A stretch of DNA of 64,000 nt from Alphaproteobacteria bacterium (GTDB taxonomy: Bacteria > Pseudomonadota > Alphaproteobacteria > Rhodobacterales > Rhodobacteraceae), in the NCBI GenBank assembly GCA_030426685.1, contig JAUHYC010000014.1, positions 1-64,000 of the forward strand, in the 5' to 3' direction. The notes under the pieces are model-generated. The model was not told where the DNA came from, made no database searches, and saw only the letters and a program-made list of their open reading frames with translations. Of the stretch, positions 17,208-27,042 are shown piece after piece (the stretch's first letter is position 1; each line of letters opens with the position of its first letter). Position numbers and translations under genes: made by a program.

Positions 17208-19610
17208 TCAGCCTCGCATCGCTTTGCCTTGCGGATCGTAAGGCGACGGCGCAATCACGCGGGCCGGGCGTTCGACACCCACAACATGCACGGACAGATC
17301 GGTACCCGGGTTAGCCTTGTCGCGATCTACCAGAGCCATCGCCAGCGACTTGCCGGTGTAATGCCCAAAGCCTCCCGACGTGACAAAGCCCACACGTTCG
17401 CCGCCTGCCCAAATGGGTTCATACCCGCTGGCATCCGCGTCCAATGCATCGACCTCAAGCGTCACCTGAACCTGCGCCGGTCCGTTACCATCACGCTCGG
17501 CCAGCGCGGCTTCTTTCCCGACAAAATCCTTGCTCCAATCGATCCACTTGTCCATGCCGGTCATTCCCGGCGTGTAGAGTTGGGTGAACTCCGCTGACCA
17601 GATGCCAAAGCTTTTCTCCAGCCGCGTCGACAACATTGCGTTGAAACCGCATTCGCGAATCCCCTCCTCTGCCCCGGCTTCAAGCAGTATCCGGCGCAGT
17701 TTGATGTGATCCCCATAACGGCAATTAATCTCGTACCCCATCTCGCCCGTTACGGACATCCGGGCAACGCGGGCGCGGACCAGTCCAATATCGAACTTAC
17801 CGCAACCCATGAATTTCAGGCCCGAGATGTCCTGTTCCGCCAGTCTCTCGACCACGGCCTGCGACTTCGGTCCGACGACGGCAAAGCCGCAATATTCCTC
17901 ACCCAGATCGCGGACCGTGACGCCGTCCATCATGTGATCACCGAACCAGCGCATATGCCAGGCACGCAGGTAATAGCTGCCCATGATCCACCAGGTGCCG
18001 TCACCCCAGTTGAGCACGGTCAGATCCCCCTTGAGGCGCCCGCTTTCACCCAGCATCGGGGCCAGCTTGGCCCGACCCGGTGCGGGGAGTTTCGAGGCCA
18101 TGACTTTGTCCAGCCACGCCTCGGCATTCGGGCCAGAGACTTCGAACCGGGAAAAACCTGAGATATCCAACAAGCCCGCGCCTTCGCGGATCACCTTGCA
18201 TTCCTCAGCCACGATATCATGCGCGTTTGAACGCTTGAGCGTCGGCGTTTCCTCGAAACCCTTCGGCGCAAAGTAGAGCGGCACCTCAAGATCCCAGCTG
18301 ACGCCCCACTTGCACCCGGCTTCGGTCATCGCATCATGCGCCGGGGCCATTTTCAACGGGCGGCCTGCAGGTAGTTGCTCGTTCGGGTAGGTCATCACGA
18401 AACGGCGGGAATAGAACTGACCGGTCGTCTCGCGAATATAGCGTTTGTTCTGCGCAAAATCGCCATAGCGCGCCACATCCATCGGCCACGCATCGGCCTC
18501 GGGCTCGCCATGGATCATCCACTCAGCCAGCGTCTTGCCGACGCCACCGCCCTGCAAGAAGCCTGCCATCACCGCACAGGCCGACCAATAACCTCGTTTG
18601 CCGGGCACCGGTCCGACCAGAGGGTTTCCGTCAGGCGAGAAGGTGAATGCGCCGTTCACCCATGTCTTGATGCCGACGTTCTGAATCGACGGATAGCGCT
18701 CAAAGCCCAACGTCAGTTCGTTCTCGATCCGGTCAAGCTGTTCCTGAAACAGTTCCTCACCATAGGTCCACGGCGCGCCGTCCATGGCCCAGTGTTCATG
18801 GTCGACCTCATATATACCAACCAGAACGCCCTTCTGGTCCTGCCGCATATAGGTGAACCCTTCGAGGTCCACAGTCATCGGCATCTCAAAATCGGCAGCC
18901 GCAACTTCGGGAACGGTATCGGTAATCAGGTAGTGGTGTTTTAGCGGCGATACCGGCAGTTCCACACCGGCCATGCGTCCGACCTGCTTGGCCCAGAGGC
19001 CAGCGGCGTTGACCACATGCTCGCAGGTGATGGTGCCCTTGTCGGTCACCACCTGCCAGCCATCCGCCGTCTGGATCAGTTCCTCGACCTTGGTCTCTTC
19101 ATAGTACTCGGCGCCGCGCTTCCTTGCCGCTGTGGCATAGGCCTGAACTGTGCCTGTGGTATCGATATAGCCTTCGCGATCCGCCCACATCGCGCCCAGG
19201 ACGCCGTCGGTGGACATGATCGGGCAGCGTTTCTGCGCTTCTTCCGGTGTCAGCAATTCACAGTCATCAATGCCGATGGATTGGAAGATTCGGTAGTTGG
19301 CTTGCAACCATTCCCAGCGTTCAGGCGTGCCCGCCAGTGTCAGACCCCCGGTCATATGCAGACCAATGTTCTGGCCCGATTCTTTTTCGATCTCGCTGAG
19401 CAAGTCGATAGTATAGGCCTGCAACGAGGCCATATTCGGATCGGCGTTCAGGGCGTGAATGCCCCCGGCCGCGTGCCAGGACGACCCCGAGGCCAGCCGC
19501 CGCCGTTCCAGCATGACCACATCGGACCAGCCAAACTTGGCCAAATGGTACAGGACCGATGCGCCCACCACGCCGCCACCGATCACAACAACACGATACT
19601 GAGATTTCAT
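17208..19610 (-). CDS. FAD-dependent oxidoreductase fused to GcvT (dimethylglycine/sarcosine dehydrogenase-like)
   Basis: 800 aa. The N-terminal FAD domain has VVVIGGGVVGASVLYHLAK near residue 6 and SSWHAAGGIHALNAD near 43, where the Trp-His pair resembles the flavinylation site of dimethylglycine dehydrogenases. The C-terminal half is a GcvT/aminomethyltransferase domain (EVSGPNAEAWLDKVMASK, GEMGYEI, WSKDFVGKEAAL), which passes one-carbon units to tetrahydrofolate. The ATG at 19610 is preceded by GGGAGAGCGG and is preferred to an ATG 42 bases upstream. It is first in the operon with the MttB homologue and TetR, suggesting stepwise demethylation of a methylated amine. Confidence 0.9.
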   Translation of the reverse strand: MKSQYRVVVIGGGVVGASVLYHLAKFGWSDVVMLERRRLASGSSWHAAGGIHALNADPNMASLQAYTIDLLSEIEKESGQNIGLHMTGGLTLAGTPERWEWLQANYRIFQSIGIDDCELLTPEEAQKRCPIMSTDGVLGAMWADREGYIDTTGTVQAYATAARKRGAEYYEETKVEELIQTADGWQVVTDKGTITCEHVVNAAGLWAKQVGRMAGVELPVSPLKHHYLITDTVPEVAAADFEMPMTVDLEGFTYMRQDQKGVLVGIYEVDHEHWAMDGAPWTYGEELFQEQLDRIENELTLGFERYPSIQNVGIKTWVNGAFTFSPDGNPLVGPVPGKRGYWSACAVMAGFLQGGGVGKTLAEWMIHGEPEADAWPMDVARYGDFAQNKRYIRETTGQFYSRRFVMTYPNEQLPAGRPLKMAPAHDAMTEAGCKWGVSWDLEVPLYFAPKGFEETPTLKRSNAHDIVAEECKVIREGAGLLDISGFSRFEVSGPNAEAWLDKVMASKLPAPGRAKLAPMLGESGRLKGDLTVLNWGDGTWWIMGSYYLRAWHMRWFGDHMMDGVTVRDLGEEYCGFAVVGPKSQAVVERLAEQDISGLKFMGCGKFDIGLVRARVARMSVTGEMGYEINCRYGDHIKLRRILLEAGAEEGIRECGFNAMLSTRLEKSFGIWSAEFTQLYTPGMTGMDKWIDWSKDFVGKEAALAERDGNGPAQVQVTLEVDALDADASGYEPIWAGGERVGFVTSGGFGHYTGKSLAMALVDRDKANPGTDLSVHVVGVERPARVIAPSPYDPQGKAMRG

Positions 19611-19721
19611 TCCGCGCTCTCCCGCATGACTTGCAAAGGACGCTAGTGGCACTGTTCACTTCTGTCTAGACATTTCTGTACAGTTCGAGAACTGAGGCCA
19701 TCTTGCGCAAGCCCACACCAT

Positions 19722-20351
19722 TTACAACCGTGCGCTGGCTCGGATTTTGATCCCATCAAACCAGGCCCGCGTCGCGACGTTCTCAGCAGGGATCCGTTGC
19801 TTGATGACGCGTGCGAAGTCGACGAAGACAAAGGCCGTGATATCGGCCAGCGAGAAATCATCTCCTGCCAGAAAGGCGCTGTCTTGCAGGCGCGTTTCAA
19901 GCAGCCCAAAAAACGCGCCAACCCTGTCAATCCCGCGCTGTGCGAGTTCGGGAATCTGAGCGTAGTTCTCTGCGCCGGGAATTGCACGGTCCTTGAACGC
20001 GGGGTGGGTATTGCGCAGCGTTTCGGCAATCGGTTGCCCACCTTGCTGCTCGATGATCGCATTCCACATCAGCACCGCGCCAGCCTCATCCGGGGTTCGA
20101 CCCATAAGCGGCGGTTCAGGAAACCGCGCTTCAAGATAGGCGGCGATCCCGAGGTTTTCGGTCAGAACCGTTCCCTCATCCGTCACCAGCACCGGAATTG
20201 TCGCGCGAGGGTTCACGGCGCGAAACGCCTCACTCAGCTGTTCACCTTTGGCAATCGAAATCTCGCGGGTTTCGATCTCAAGCCCCTTTTCCGCGATGAA
20301 CATCCGCGCGCGACGCGGATTGGGAGCGGTTGAGCAATCATAAAACAGCAT
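19722..20351 (-). CDS. Glutathione S-transferase
   Basis: 209 aa with a thioredoxin-fold N-terminal domain (LFYDCSTAPNPRRARMFIAEK; then NPRATIPVLVTDEGTVLTEN with the cis-Pro and Glu/Asn glutathione contacts) and an all-helical C-terminal domain (LAGDDFSLADITAFVFVDF). The ATG at 20351 with an upstream GAGGGG is preferred over one 27 bases earlier. Whether it detoxifies or acts in catabolism is not shown by context. It is probably transcribed with, or after, the upstream small methyltransferase. Confidence 0.9.
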   Translation of the reverse strand: MLFYDCSTAPNPRRARMFIAEKGLEIETREISIAKGEQLSEAFRAVNPRATIPVLVTDEGTVLTENLGIAAYLEARFPEPPLMGRTPDEAGAVLMWNAIIEQQGGQPIAETLRNTHPAFKDRAIPGAENYAQIPELAQRGIDRVGAFFGLLETRLQDSAFLAGDDFSLADITAFVFVDFARVIKQRIPAENVATRAWFDGIKIRASARL

Positions 20352-20442
20352 GGGACTGGCCCCTCTGAGGCAAAGCACGACAAAGGTTAGCTTTCACAAT
20401 GTGGACAGGACCAGAACCCATGTCATGTGTCCCTGCGGCATA

Positions 20443-20940
20443 TCAGCGTTGGTAGATGAAACAGCGTCCCTCAACCGCGCCTTCGGGCAGTGGCAGTTCC
20501 GTCAGATTGTCGAAATACATTCGGTCGCTCGACACCATCAGCCCGCCCGGTGCCAGCAGGGGTTCGATCAGAGGTGAGACAAAACGCGCGAAAGTGTCGT
20601 TCTTTTGCCGATTATGCCCCCCAAGATCGGCGTGAATCAGGCTGGCCGTTGCCCCAAAGCGGTCGACCGCTGCGGGCAGGGTCTCGCGCACATCGCCCAA
20701 GATCACCAGATCGTCGGGCGGCGTGGAGTCGGGATGAGAGGCCACTGCACGTTCAAACACATAAACCGGTCGATCCTGAATATACTGGACCATGTGATGA
20801 TAGGTCCGTCCATTGCCCAGACCAAGTTCGAACACCGGACCAGGCTGCCCCACCGTCCGGGCAATGGCAAAATCCAGACAGGCGCGTTGAGAAACCATGC
20901 GATCAATGAACAGATCCAGACGGCTTTGTTGCTGGGACAC
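20443..20940 (-). CDS. Small class I SAM-dependent methyltransferase
   Basis: 165 aa. The SAM-binding motif I appears as FELGLGNGRTYHHM near residue 38, with the acidic motif II VFERAVASHPDSTPP and motif IV LIHADLGGH. It is clearly related to the methyltransferase ending the sugar operon at 37.7 kb: both share LGNGRTYxH and HPDSTPP. The family resembles Pfam Methyltransf_17 (recalled, not searched). Start is GTG with TGAGG upstream; a TTG six bases earlier is the alternative. The substrate is unknown. Confidence 0.75.
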   Translation of the reverse strand: MSQQQSRLDLFIDRMVSQRACLDFAIARTVGQPGPVFELGLGNGRTYHHMVQYIQDRPVYVFERAVASHPDSTPPDDLVILGDVRETLPAAVDRFGATASLIHADLGGHNRQKNDTFARFVSPLIEPLLAPGGLMVSSDRMYFDNLTELPLPEGAVEGRCFIYQR

Positions 20941-21169
20941 GGGCAAACCTCATTCTTTGTCGGACAACCTTAAGCGGCGTCAGGTTTGCCTTAGATGACA
21001 AAAACTCAAGACTTTGTGTAGGCGTCTAGACTGTATTTCACATTTCCGCGACGTTTCTGCGCAAGAAGGTATTTGACTAGTCCGCCCCAACCGCGCGAAA
21101 CTGCCACAAAAAAGTCAGGGAGTTCACAAAGCTGATGTTACTGCACGGCCAACCGGGTGGAAAACCCGA

Positions 21170-22942
21170 ATGAATGCGTTGTTGTCCGTTCGGAATCTGA
21201 GCATTGGTTTTGGTGCGGGTGACGCCGTTGTTCAGGATGTGAACTTTGATGTCGAGCCGGGGCAGACCCTGGCACTCGTCGGAGAATCCGGTTCAGGCAA
21301 AACCATATCGTGCAGGGCCGCGCTGCGTATTCTGCCCCGCACTGCGCAAATTCGCAGTGGTTCCATCACGCTGAATGATTCCAAAGGCAGCGCAAATCTG
21401 ACCGAAATCAGCGAACGCCAGATGCGCGGCATTCGTGGCAATCGGATCTCCATGATCTTTCAGGAACCGATGCGGTCGCTGTCGCCGCTGCACAAAATCG
21501 GCAATCAGGTCAGCGAAGTGCTGTGGCTGCATCGCGGGGCCTCAGAAGCGCAAGCCCGAAAAGAGGTGCTGAGCCAGTTCGAGCGGGTCGGTTTCCCTGA
21601 TCCTGCCCGCGCCTATGACAGCTACCCGTTCGAACTGTCCGGCGGGATGCGGCAACGGGCGATGATCGCCATGGCCATGGTCGCCAAACCTGAACTATTG
21701 ATTGCGGACGAGCCGACCACGGCGCTGGATGTGACCACGCAGGCGCAGGTTCTGGGTCTGATCAAAGAGCTTCAGCGAGAAACCGGCATGGCGCTGATCC
21801 TTGTGACGCATGACCTTGGTGTAGTGGCCAATATGGCCGAGCAGGTCGTCGTCATGCACAAAGGCCGCGTGATGGAGGCGGGCCCGGCCGCGTTGATCCT
21901 GAACGACCCCGTACACGCCTATACCAAGCAATTATTCGACGCCGCACCCGAGATACCAGATCAGGAAGCGGTCGGCCTGCCGATGCCCGGAGAGGACCTG
22001 ATCCTCCAGATGAGCGGGGTGTCAAAGACCTACACCATGCGCTCCAGCCAGGGGTGGAAAGCGGACAAACTGATCTATGCCTGCCGCGGTGTCGATCTGA
22101 AACTGGCGCGCGGCAAGACGCTAGCGATTGTGGGCGAAAGCGGCTCGGGCAAGACCACTGCAGCGCGGATTGCACTGGGGGCCGAACTGCCCGACCCCGG
22201 CGGCCAAGTGCTGTTTCGCAGTGCGGACGATGACCAACCGATCACGGTTCACCAGATGACCCGCACCGAGCGTACCGCGTTTCAGCGCAAGGCGCAGATG
22301 GTGTTCCAGGACCCCTACAGCTCGCTCAGCCCGCGGATGCGGATTCAGGATGCCATGACCGAACCGCTGGAAATCCACCGGCTCGGAACCACAGCCGAAC
22401 AGCGCGACAAAGCTGCCGAAATGCTGCAGCGGGTCGGGCTAAATTCGGATATGCTCAAACGCTATCCACACGCCTTTTCGGGTGGCCAGCGCCAGCGCCT
22501 CTCGATTGCGCGCGCCATGATGCTAGACCCTGAGTTGATTGTCTGCGACGAACCGACCTCGGCCCTGGATGTTTCGGTGCAAGAGCAGATTCTGACCCTG
22601 CTGGAAGACCTGCAAGACAGTCTGAACCTGTCCTATCTGTTTATTTCGCACGATCTGGCCGTTGTCGCGCGCATCGCCGACGAAGTGGCGGTGATGCGCC
22701 AGGGTCTGGTGGTCGAGCAGGCCCCGCCCGAAACACTGTTTTATAACCCCCGCCACCCCTATACCAAGGCGTTGATCGCTGCCCAGCCTGAACCCGATAT
22801 CAATCGTCCAATCGACCTGAAACTGGTCGCTTTGGGCGCGGGCTCGCCAGACAGTTGGGATGACGCCTTCCGTTTCTCTGAGTCCGTGGTACCCTCATTG
22901 ATAGAGTTGGAGCCCGGCCATAAGGTACGTTGCAATGTTTAA
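21170..22942 (+). CDS. Peptide-type ABC transporter, fused ATPase (YejF/OppDF-like)
   Basis: 590 aa with two complete ATPase domains. The first has Walker A GESGSGKT near residue 43, signature [10 protein letters not shown] and Walker [13 protein letters not shown]. The second has [12 protein letters not shown] near 323, signature [10 protein letters not shown] and Walker [14 protein letters not shown] fused double ATPase is typical of YejF and of some OppDF systems. It is the first gene of a five-gene operon and overlaps the binding-protein gene by 8 bases. The gene energises import of an oligopeptide or related compound. Confidence 0.92.
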   Translation: MNALLSVRNLSIGFGAGDAVVQDVNFDVEPGQTLALVGESGSGKTISCRAALRILPRTAQIRSGSITLNDSKGSANLTEISERQMRGIRGNRISMIFQEPMRSLSPLHKIGNQVSEVLWLHRGASEAQARKEVLSQFERVGFPDPARAYDSYPFELSGGMRQRAMIAMAMVAKPELLIADEPTTALDVTTQAQVLGLIKELQRETGMALILVTHDLGVVANMAEQVVVMHKGRVMEAGPAALILNDPVHAYTKQLFDAAPEIPDQEAVGLPMPGEDLILQMSGVSKTYTMRSSQGWKADKLIYACRGVDLKLARGKTLAIVGESGSGKTTAARIALGAELPDPGGQVLFRSADDDQPITVHQMTRTERTAFQRKAQMVFQDPYSSLSPRMRIQDAMTEPLEIHRLGTTAEQRDKAAEMLQRVGLNSDMLKRYPHAFSGGQRQRLSIARAMMLDPELIVCDEPTSALDVSVQEQILTLLEDLQDSLNLSYLFISHDLAVVARIADEVAVMRQGLVVEQAPPETLFYNPRHPYTKALIAAQPEPDINRPIDLKLVALGAGSPDSWDDAFRFSESVVPSLIELEPGHKVRCNV

Positions 22943-24848
22943 GACCACTCATCGCTTGTTATTGGCCACATCGCTGGTCCTTGCTGGAATGCTGCCCGCC
23001 ATGGCGGAGATCCCCGCAAATCTGCAGGAAAGCACTTTTTGGGAGGCCGAAGTCGACAGCGGGAACCTTCCACCCATTTCCGAGCGACTTCCGCAGGAGC
23101 CGCTGATCGTTGATCTGGCCGCCAAGGGCCGGGAATTCGGTAAGCAGGGCGGGACATTGCGCACGATGGTCACCCGATCGAAAGATATCCGCCAGATGGT
23201 GGTCTACGGCTATGCGCGGTTGGTGGGGTTCGACCATGAATACAATATCGTGCCTGACCTGCTGGCCTCGTACGACAATGAGGACAACCGCAAGTTCACC
23301 CTGAAATTGCGCCCCGGTCACAAATGGTCCGACGGCACCCCATTCACCTCAGAAGATTTCCGCTATTGGTGGGAAGATGTCGCCAATAACGAGCTGCTCA
23401 GCCCCTCGGGCCCGCCCGATTTCCTGATGGTCGAAGGAAAACCGCCCATGGTGAGCTTCCCGGATGAGACAACTGTGATCTTCGAATGGGAAGACCCAAA
23501 TCCAAACTTCCTGCAATCTCTGGCACAAGCCCGCCCGCCTTTCATTTACAGGCCTTCCGAGTTTCTAAAGCAATATCACGAGAAATTCGCCGACCCAGAG
23601 GAACTGGCTTTTCAGGTCGAAGACGCCCGCGTCAAAAGCTGGGCGGCACTGCACAACAAGCTGGATAACCTCTACAAGTTCGACAATCATGAATTGCCGA
23701 CATTGCAACCCTGGTTGAATGCAAGCTCGGGCAAGAAGATCCGGCACAATTTCGTGCGCAACCCATATTATCACCGCGTTGACTCAAACGGGGTGCAACT
23801 GCCCTATATCGACGTGGTCGAGATGGAAATTGTAGCCCCCGGCCTGGTCGCAGCCAAAACCAATGCGGGCGAAAGTGATTTGCAGGGGCGCGGGTTGGCG
23901 TTCCGGGACGCCTCGATCCTGAAAAAAGGCGAGGCGCAGGGCGGGTACAAAACCCTGCTCTGGAAAACCGGGGTTGCATCACAGATTGCCATCTATCCGA
24001 ACCTGAATTTTGAGGATGAAGTCTGGCGCAACGTTCTGCGCGATGTGCGTGTACGCCGCGCCCTATCCCTGGCGATTGACCGTAAAACGATCAATCAGGC
24101 GCTCTATTTTAAACTGGCCCAACCCTCGGCCATGTCAGTCCTGCCCGCCTCGCCTTTCTACAATGAGGAAAACGCGCAAGCCTGGGCACAATACGACATC
24201 GACATGGCTAACAAGCTGTTGGACGAGGCAGGGTTGACCGAACGTGATAAGGACGGCATCCGCCTGCTGCCCGATGGCCGCCCGATGGAGTTGGTGATTG
24301 AAACCGCCGGCGAGCGCCAGGAAGTGGAGAACGCCCTGCAGATCGTGACCGATACGTGGCGTGAGATCGGGGTTGATCTGGTGATGCGCCCCCTTGATCG
24401 GGACATCCTGCGCAATCGGGTCTTTTCGGGCAACACCATGGCCTCGGTCTGGTTCGGCTGGGATGATGGAATTCCCCAGCACCATACGTCGCCTGCATAT
24501 CTGGCGCCCACCGATCAGGTCTTTCTGGCCTGGCCCAAATGGGGACAGTATTATCAGACCGGCGGTGACGCGGGCGAGTTACCCGATATGCCCGAGGCCG
24601 AACGTCTTATGACACTGGCCCATGACTGGGAGGTTGCCACCACCGATGAGGAGCGTCAGGCCGCCTGGAGTGAAATGTTGAAAATCCATGCCGATCAGCT
24701 CTTTGCGATCGGCATTTTGAACGGCGCGCCGCAGCCCATCGTTGTCTCAAACCGTCTGCGCAATGTGCCGGAACAGGGTATGTGGGCCTGGGAGCCCGGC
24801 GCGCATTTCGGCATTCACCGCCCCGACGAATTCTTTTTCGCCGACTGA
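22935..24848 (+). CDS. ABC transporter solute-binding protein, family 5
   Basis: 637 aa periplasmic binding protein of the DppA/OppA/YejA class (SBP family 5). A Sec signal peptide, about residues 1-24, ends at AMA before EIPANL. Family segments include LVGFDHEYNIVPDLLASYD, LRPGHKWSDGTPFTSEDF and RVRRALSLAIDRKTI. The operon order is ATPase, binding protein, permease, permease, which differs from yejABEF. The ligand is not predictable; the coupled CoA-transferase gene hints at a carboxylate rather than a simple peptide. Confidence 0.9.
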   Translation: MFKTTHRLLLATSLVLAGMLPAMAEIPANLQESTFWEAEVDSGNLPPISERLPQEPLIVDLAAKGREFGKQGGTLRTMVTRSKDIRQMVVYGYARLVGFDHEYNIVPDLLASYDNEDNRKFTLKLRPGHKWSDGTPFTSEDFRYWWEDVANNELLSPSGPPDFLMVEGKPPMVSFPDETTVIFEWEDPNPNFLQSLAQARPPFIYRPSEFLKQYHEKFADPEELAFQVEDARVKSWAALHNKLDNLYKFDNHELPTLQPWLNASSGKKIRHNFVRNPYYHRVDSNGVQLPYIDVVEMEIVAPGLVAAKTNAGESDLQGRGLAFRDASILKKGEAQGGYKTLLWKTGVASQIAIYPNLNFEDEVWRNVLRDVRVRRALSLAIDRKTINQALYFKLAQPSAMSVLPASPFYNEENAQAWAQYDIDMANKLLDEAGLTERDKDGIRLLPDGRPMELVIETAGERQEVENALQIVTDTWREIGVDLVMRPLDRDILRNRVFSGNTMASVWFGWDDGIPQHHTSPAYLAPTDQVFLAWPKWGQYYQTGGDAGELPDMPEAERLMTLAHDWEVATTDEERQAAWSEMLKIHADQLFAIGILNGAPQPIVVSNRLRNVPEQGMWAWEPGAHFGIHRPDEFFFAD

Positions 24849-24862
24849 TCAGGAGCAGCTAA

Positions 24863-25891
24863 ATGATAATGCTGCGCTATGCGGTGTATCGCTTTTTCAC
24901 GATGCTGCTGACTTTGTTGGTGGTGTCGGTGCTGATCTTCGTGATCATCAATCTGCCACCCGGCGATTACCTCAGCAACCAGATCGCGGAACTGCAGGCC
25001 TCGGGCCAGTCTGCGGGTGTGGCCAAGGCCGAATTCCTGCGCAAGGAATATGCGCTGGATCGTTCCATGCCCGAGCAATACCTGATCTGGATGGGCTTCT
25101 GGCCCGGCCCGCACGGATTCGAAGGGCTGATACAGGGCAATTACGGCTGGTCCTTTGAATTCGATCGCCCGGTGTCCGAGATCGTTGGCGATACGCTCTG
25201 GCTGACGGTGGTGGTCAATCTGGCGGCCATCCTGTTCGTCTATGCCGTCGCATTGCCTCTGGGCGTTCTGGCCGCCGCAAAATCACGGACGTGGATTGAC
25301 TATACTTCGGCCTTTGTTGGTTACCTGGGTCTTGCGACGCCAAACTTTCTGCTGGCTCTGATCCTGTTCTATTACGGGCACCGCTATTTCAATCTGCCCA
25401 TCGGTGGCCTGATGGATCCGTCCTTTGAAGGACAACCGATGAGTTGGGACAAGCTGAAATCTATCCTGGTTCACCTGATCGTCCCGACCTTTGTGATCGG
25501 CACCTCAGGTGCCTCCGCCATGATGCAGCGACTACGCGCCAATATGCTGGATGAGCTGGGCAAGCCCTATGTGGAAACCGCTATTGCCAAGGGGATGGCC
25601 CCGTCCCGGATGCTGGCGAAATACCCGCTGCGTGTGGCTTTCAACCCGTTTGTGGCCGATATCGGTAACCTGCTGCCCTCGATGGTTTCGGGTTCGGTTC
25701 TTGTATCGGTGGTTCTGGGCCTGCAAACCATCGGTCCGACGCTGCTGACGGCGCTGAAAACACAGGACCAGTTCTTGTCGGCCTTCATTCTGATGTTCGT
25801 GGCCCTGCTGACCCTGATCGGCACCATGATTTCGGATATCCTGCTGGTCATGCTGGACCCGCGCATTCGCTACGAGGGGCGTGAGGCATGA
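24863..25891 (+). CDS. ABC transporter permease (DppB/YejB type)
   Basis: 342 aa inner-membrane permease with an N-terminal helix (FFTMLLTLLVVSVLIFVIINL), a long periplasmic loop and about five further helices. The coupling helix EAA-like motif reads YVETAIAKGMAPSRMLAKYPLR near residue 235. An AGGAG site precedes the ATG. It overlaps the second permease gene by ATGA. It forms the channel with that protein and is driven by the fused ATPase. Confidence 0.92.
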   Translation: MIMLRYAVYRFFTMLLTLLVVSVLIFVIINLPPGDYLSNQIAELQASGQSAGVAKAEFLRKEYALDRSMPEQYLIWMGFWPGPHGFEGLIQGNYGWSFEFDRPVSEIVGDTLWLTVVVNLAAILFVYAVALPLGVLAAAKSRTWIDYTSAFVGYLGLATPNFLLALILFYYGHRYFNLPIGGLMDPSFEGQPMSWDKLKSILVHLIVPTFVIGTSGASAMMQRLRANMLDELGKPYVETAIAKGMAPSRMLAKYPLRVAFNPFVADIGNLLPSMVSGSVLVSVVLGLQTIGPTLLTALKTQDQFLSAFILMFVALLTLIGTMISDILLVMLDPRIRYEGREA

Positions 25892-27042
25892 GCAAACAAC
25901 CCGACGGCCGCTATGTCGACGACGCCCCGTTTGATCCGCATGCCTCGCTGCAACAGCTTGAGCGCGCAGATCTCGATGCACCCAACTGGGTGCTGGTCTG
26001 GCGCAAGTTCCGAACCCACAAGCTGGGCCTGATCTCGGGCGTTTTCCTGCTTTTGTGCTACCTGATGCTGCCCTTTGCGGGCTTCATCGCACCTTATGGC
26101 CCCAATGACCGGAACGGAGAGCATCTGTATGCCCCACCTCAATCCGTCAATTGGTTCCATGAGGGTGAATTTGTTGGCCCGTATGTCTACCCCATCGTGG
26201 CCGAAGCCGACCTGGAGACCTTTCAGTGGAAATTCGTCCCAGACACCGAAAACCCGCAGCCAATCCGGTTCTTCTGTGAAGGGTCTGAATACAAGCTGGC
26301 GGGGCTGATCAAAACGGACACCCACCTGTTTTGCGCCCCCGAAGGGGCCACGCTGTTCCTTTGGGGCTCCGACCGTCTTGGCCGCGACGTGTTCAGCCGC
26401 ATCCTTTATGGCGCTCAGCTTTCGCTGACCGTAGGCTTGATCGGCATTTCGGTTTCGTTCTTCCTGGGCATCCTCTTCGGATCGTTGGCGGGATATTTCG
26501 GCGGCCGGATCGACTGGATCATCAACCGCGTCATCGAAATCCTGCGCTCACTGCCAGAACTGCCGCTTTGGCTGGCCTTGTCCGCCGCGGTGCCGTCAAA
26601 CTGGAGCCCTGTCGCGGTGTTCTTCATCATCTCGATCATTCTCGGAATTCTCGACTGGCCCGGCCTTGCCCGATCAGTTCGGGCCAAGTTCCTGTCGCTG
26701 CGCGAAGAGGAATACGTGCGCGCGGCCGAGATGATGGGCGCAAGTTCGGGCCGGGTGATCCGAAAGCATTTGCTGCCGAATTTCATGTCACATCTGATCG
26801 CATCGGCCACGCTGTCGATCCCTGCGATGATCCTCGGAGAGACAGCTCTCAGCTTTCTCGGCCTTGGGCTGCGGGCTCCGGCTGTCAGCTGGGGCGTGAT
26901 GCTGAACGACGCGCAGAACCTGGCCTCGATCGAGATCTACCCGTGGACAGCAATCCCCATGCTTCCGATCATCATTGTGGTGCTGGCCTTCAACTTCCTT
27001 GGTGACGGGCTGCGTGACAGTCTGGATCCTTATCAGCAATGA
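25888..27042 (+). CDS. ABC transporter permease (DppC/YejE type)
   Basis: 384 aa. The N-terminal OppC-like helix (GLISGVFLLLCYLMLPFAGF near residue 51) is followed by an extended periplasmic section of about 90 residues, then the permease core beginning GSDRLGRDVFSRILYGAQLS. The EAA loop reads YVRAAEMMGASSGRVIRKHLLP. It is longer than a standard DppC (about 300 aa) because of the periplasmic section. It is joined to both neighbours by ATGA overlaps. Confidence 0.92.
   Translation: MSKQPDGRYVDDAPFDPHASLQQLERADLDAPNWVLVWRKFRTHKLGLISGVFLLLCYLMLPFAGFIAPYGPNDRNGEHLYAPPQSVNWFHEGEFVGPYVYPIVAEADLETFQWKFVPDTENPQPIRFFCEGSEYKLAGLIKTDTHLFCAPEGATLFLWGSDRLGRDVFSRILYGAQLSLTVGLIGISVSFFLGILFGSLAGYFGGRIDWIINRVIEILRSLPELPLWLALSAAVPSNWSPVAVFFIISIILGILDWPGLARSVRAKFLSLREEEYVRAAEMMGASSGRVIRKHLLPNFMSHLIASATLSIPAMILGETALSFLGLGLRAPAVSWGVMLNDAQNLASIEIYPWTAIPMLPIIIVVLAFNFLGDGLRDSLDPYQQ

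Noticed and set aside
16234-17241. 335-codon open frame on the plus strand
   Set aside because: It is a shadow of the MttB homologue.
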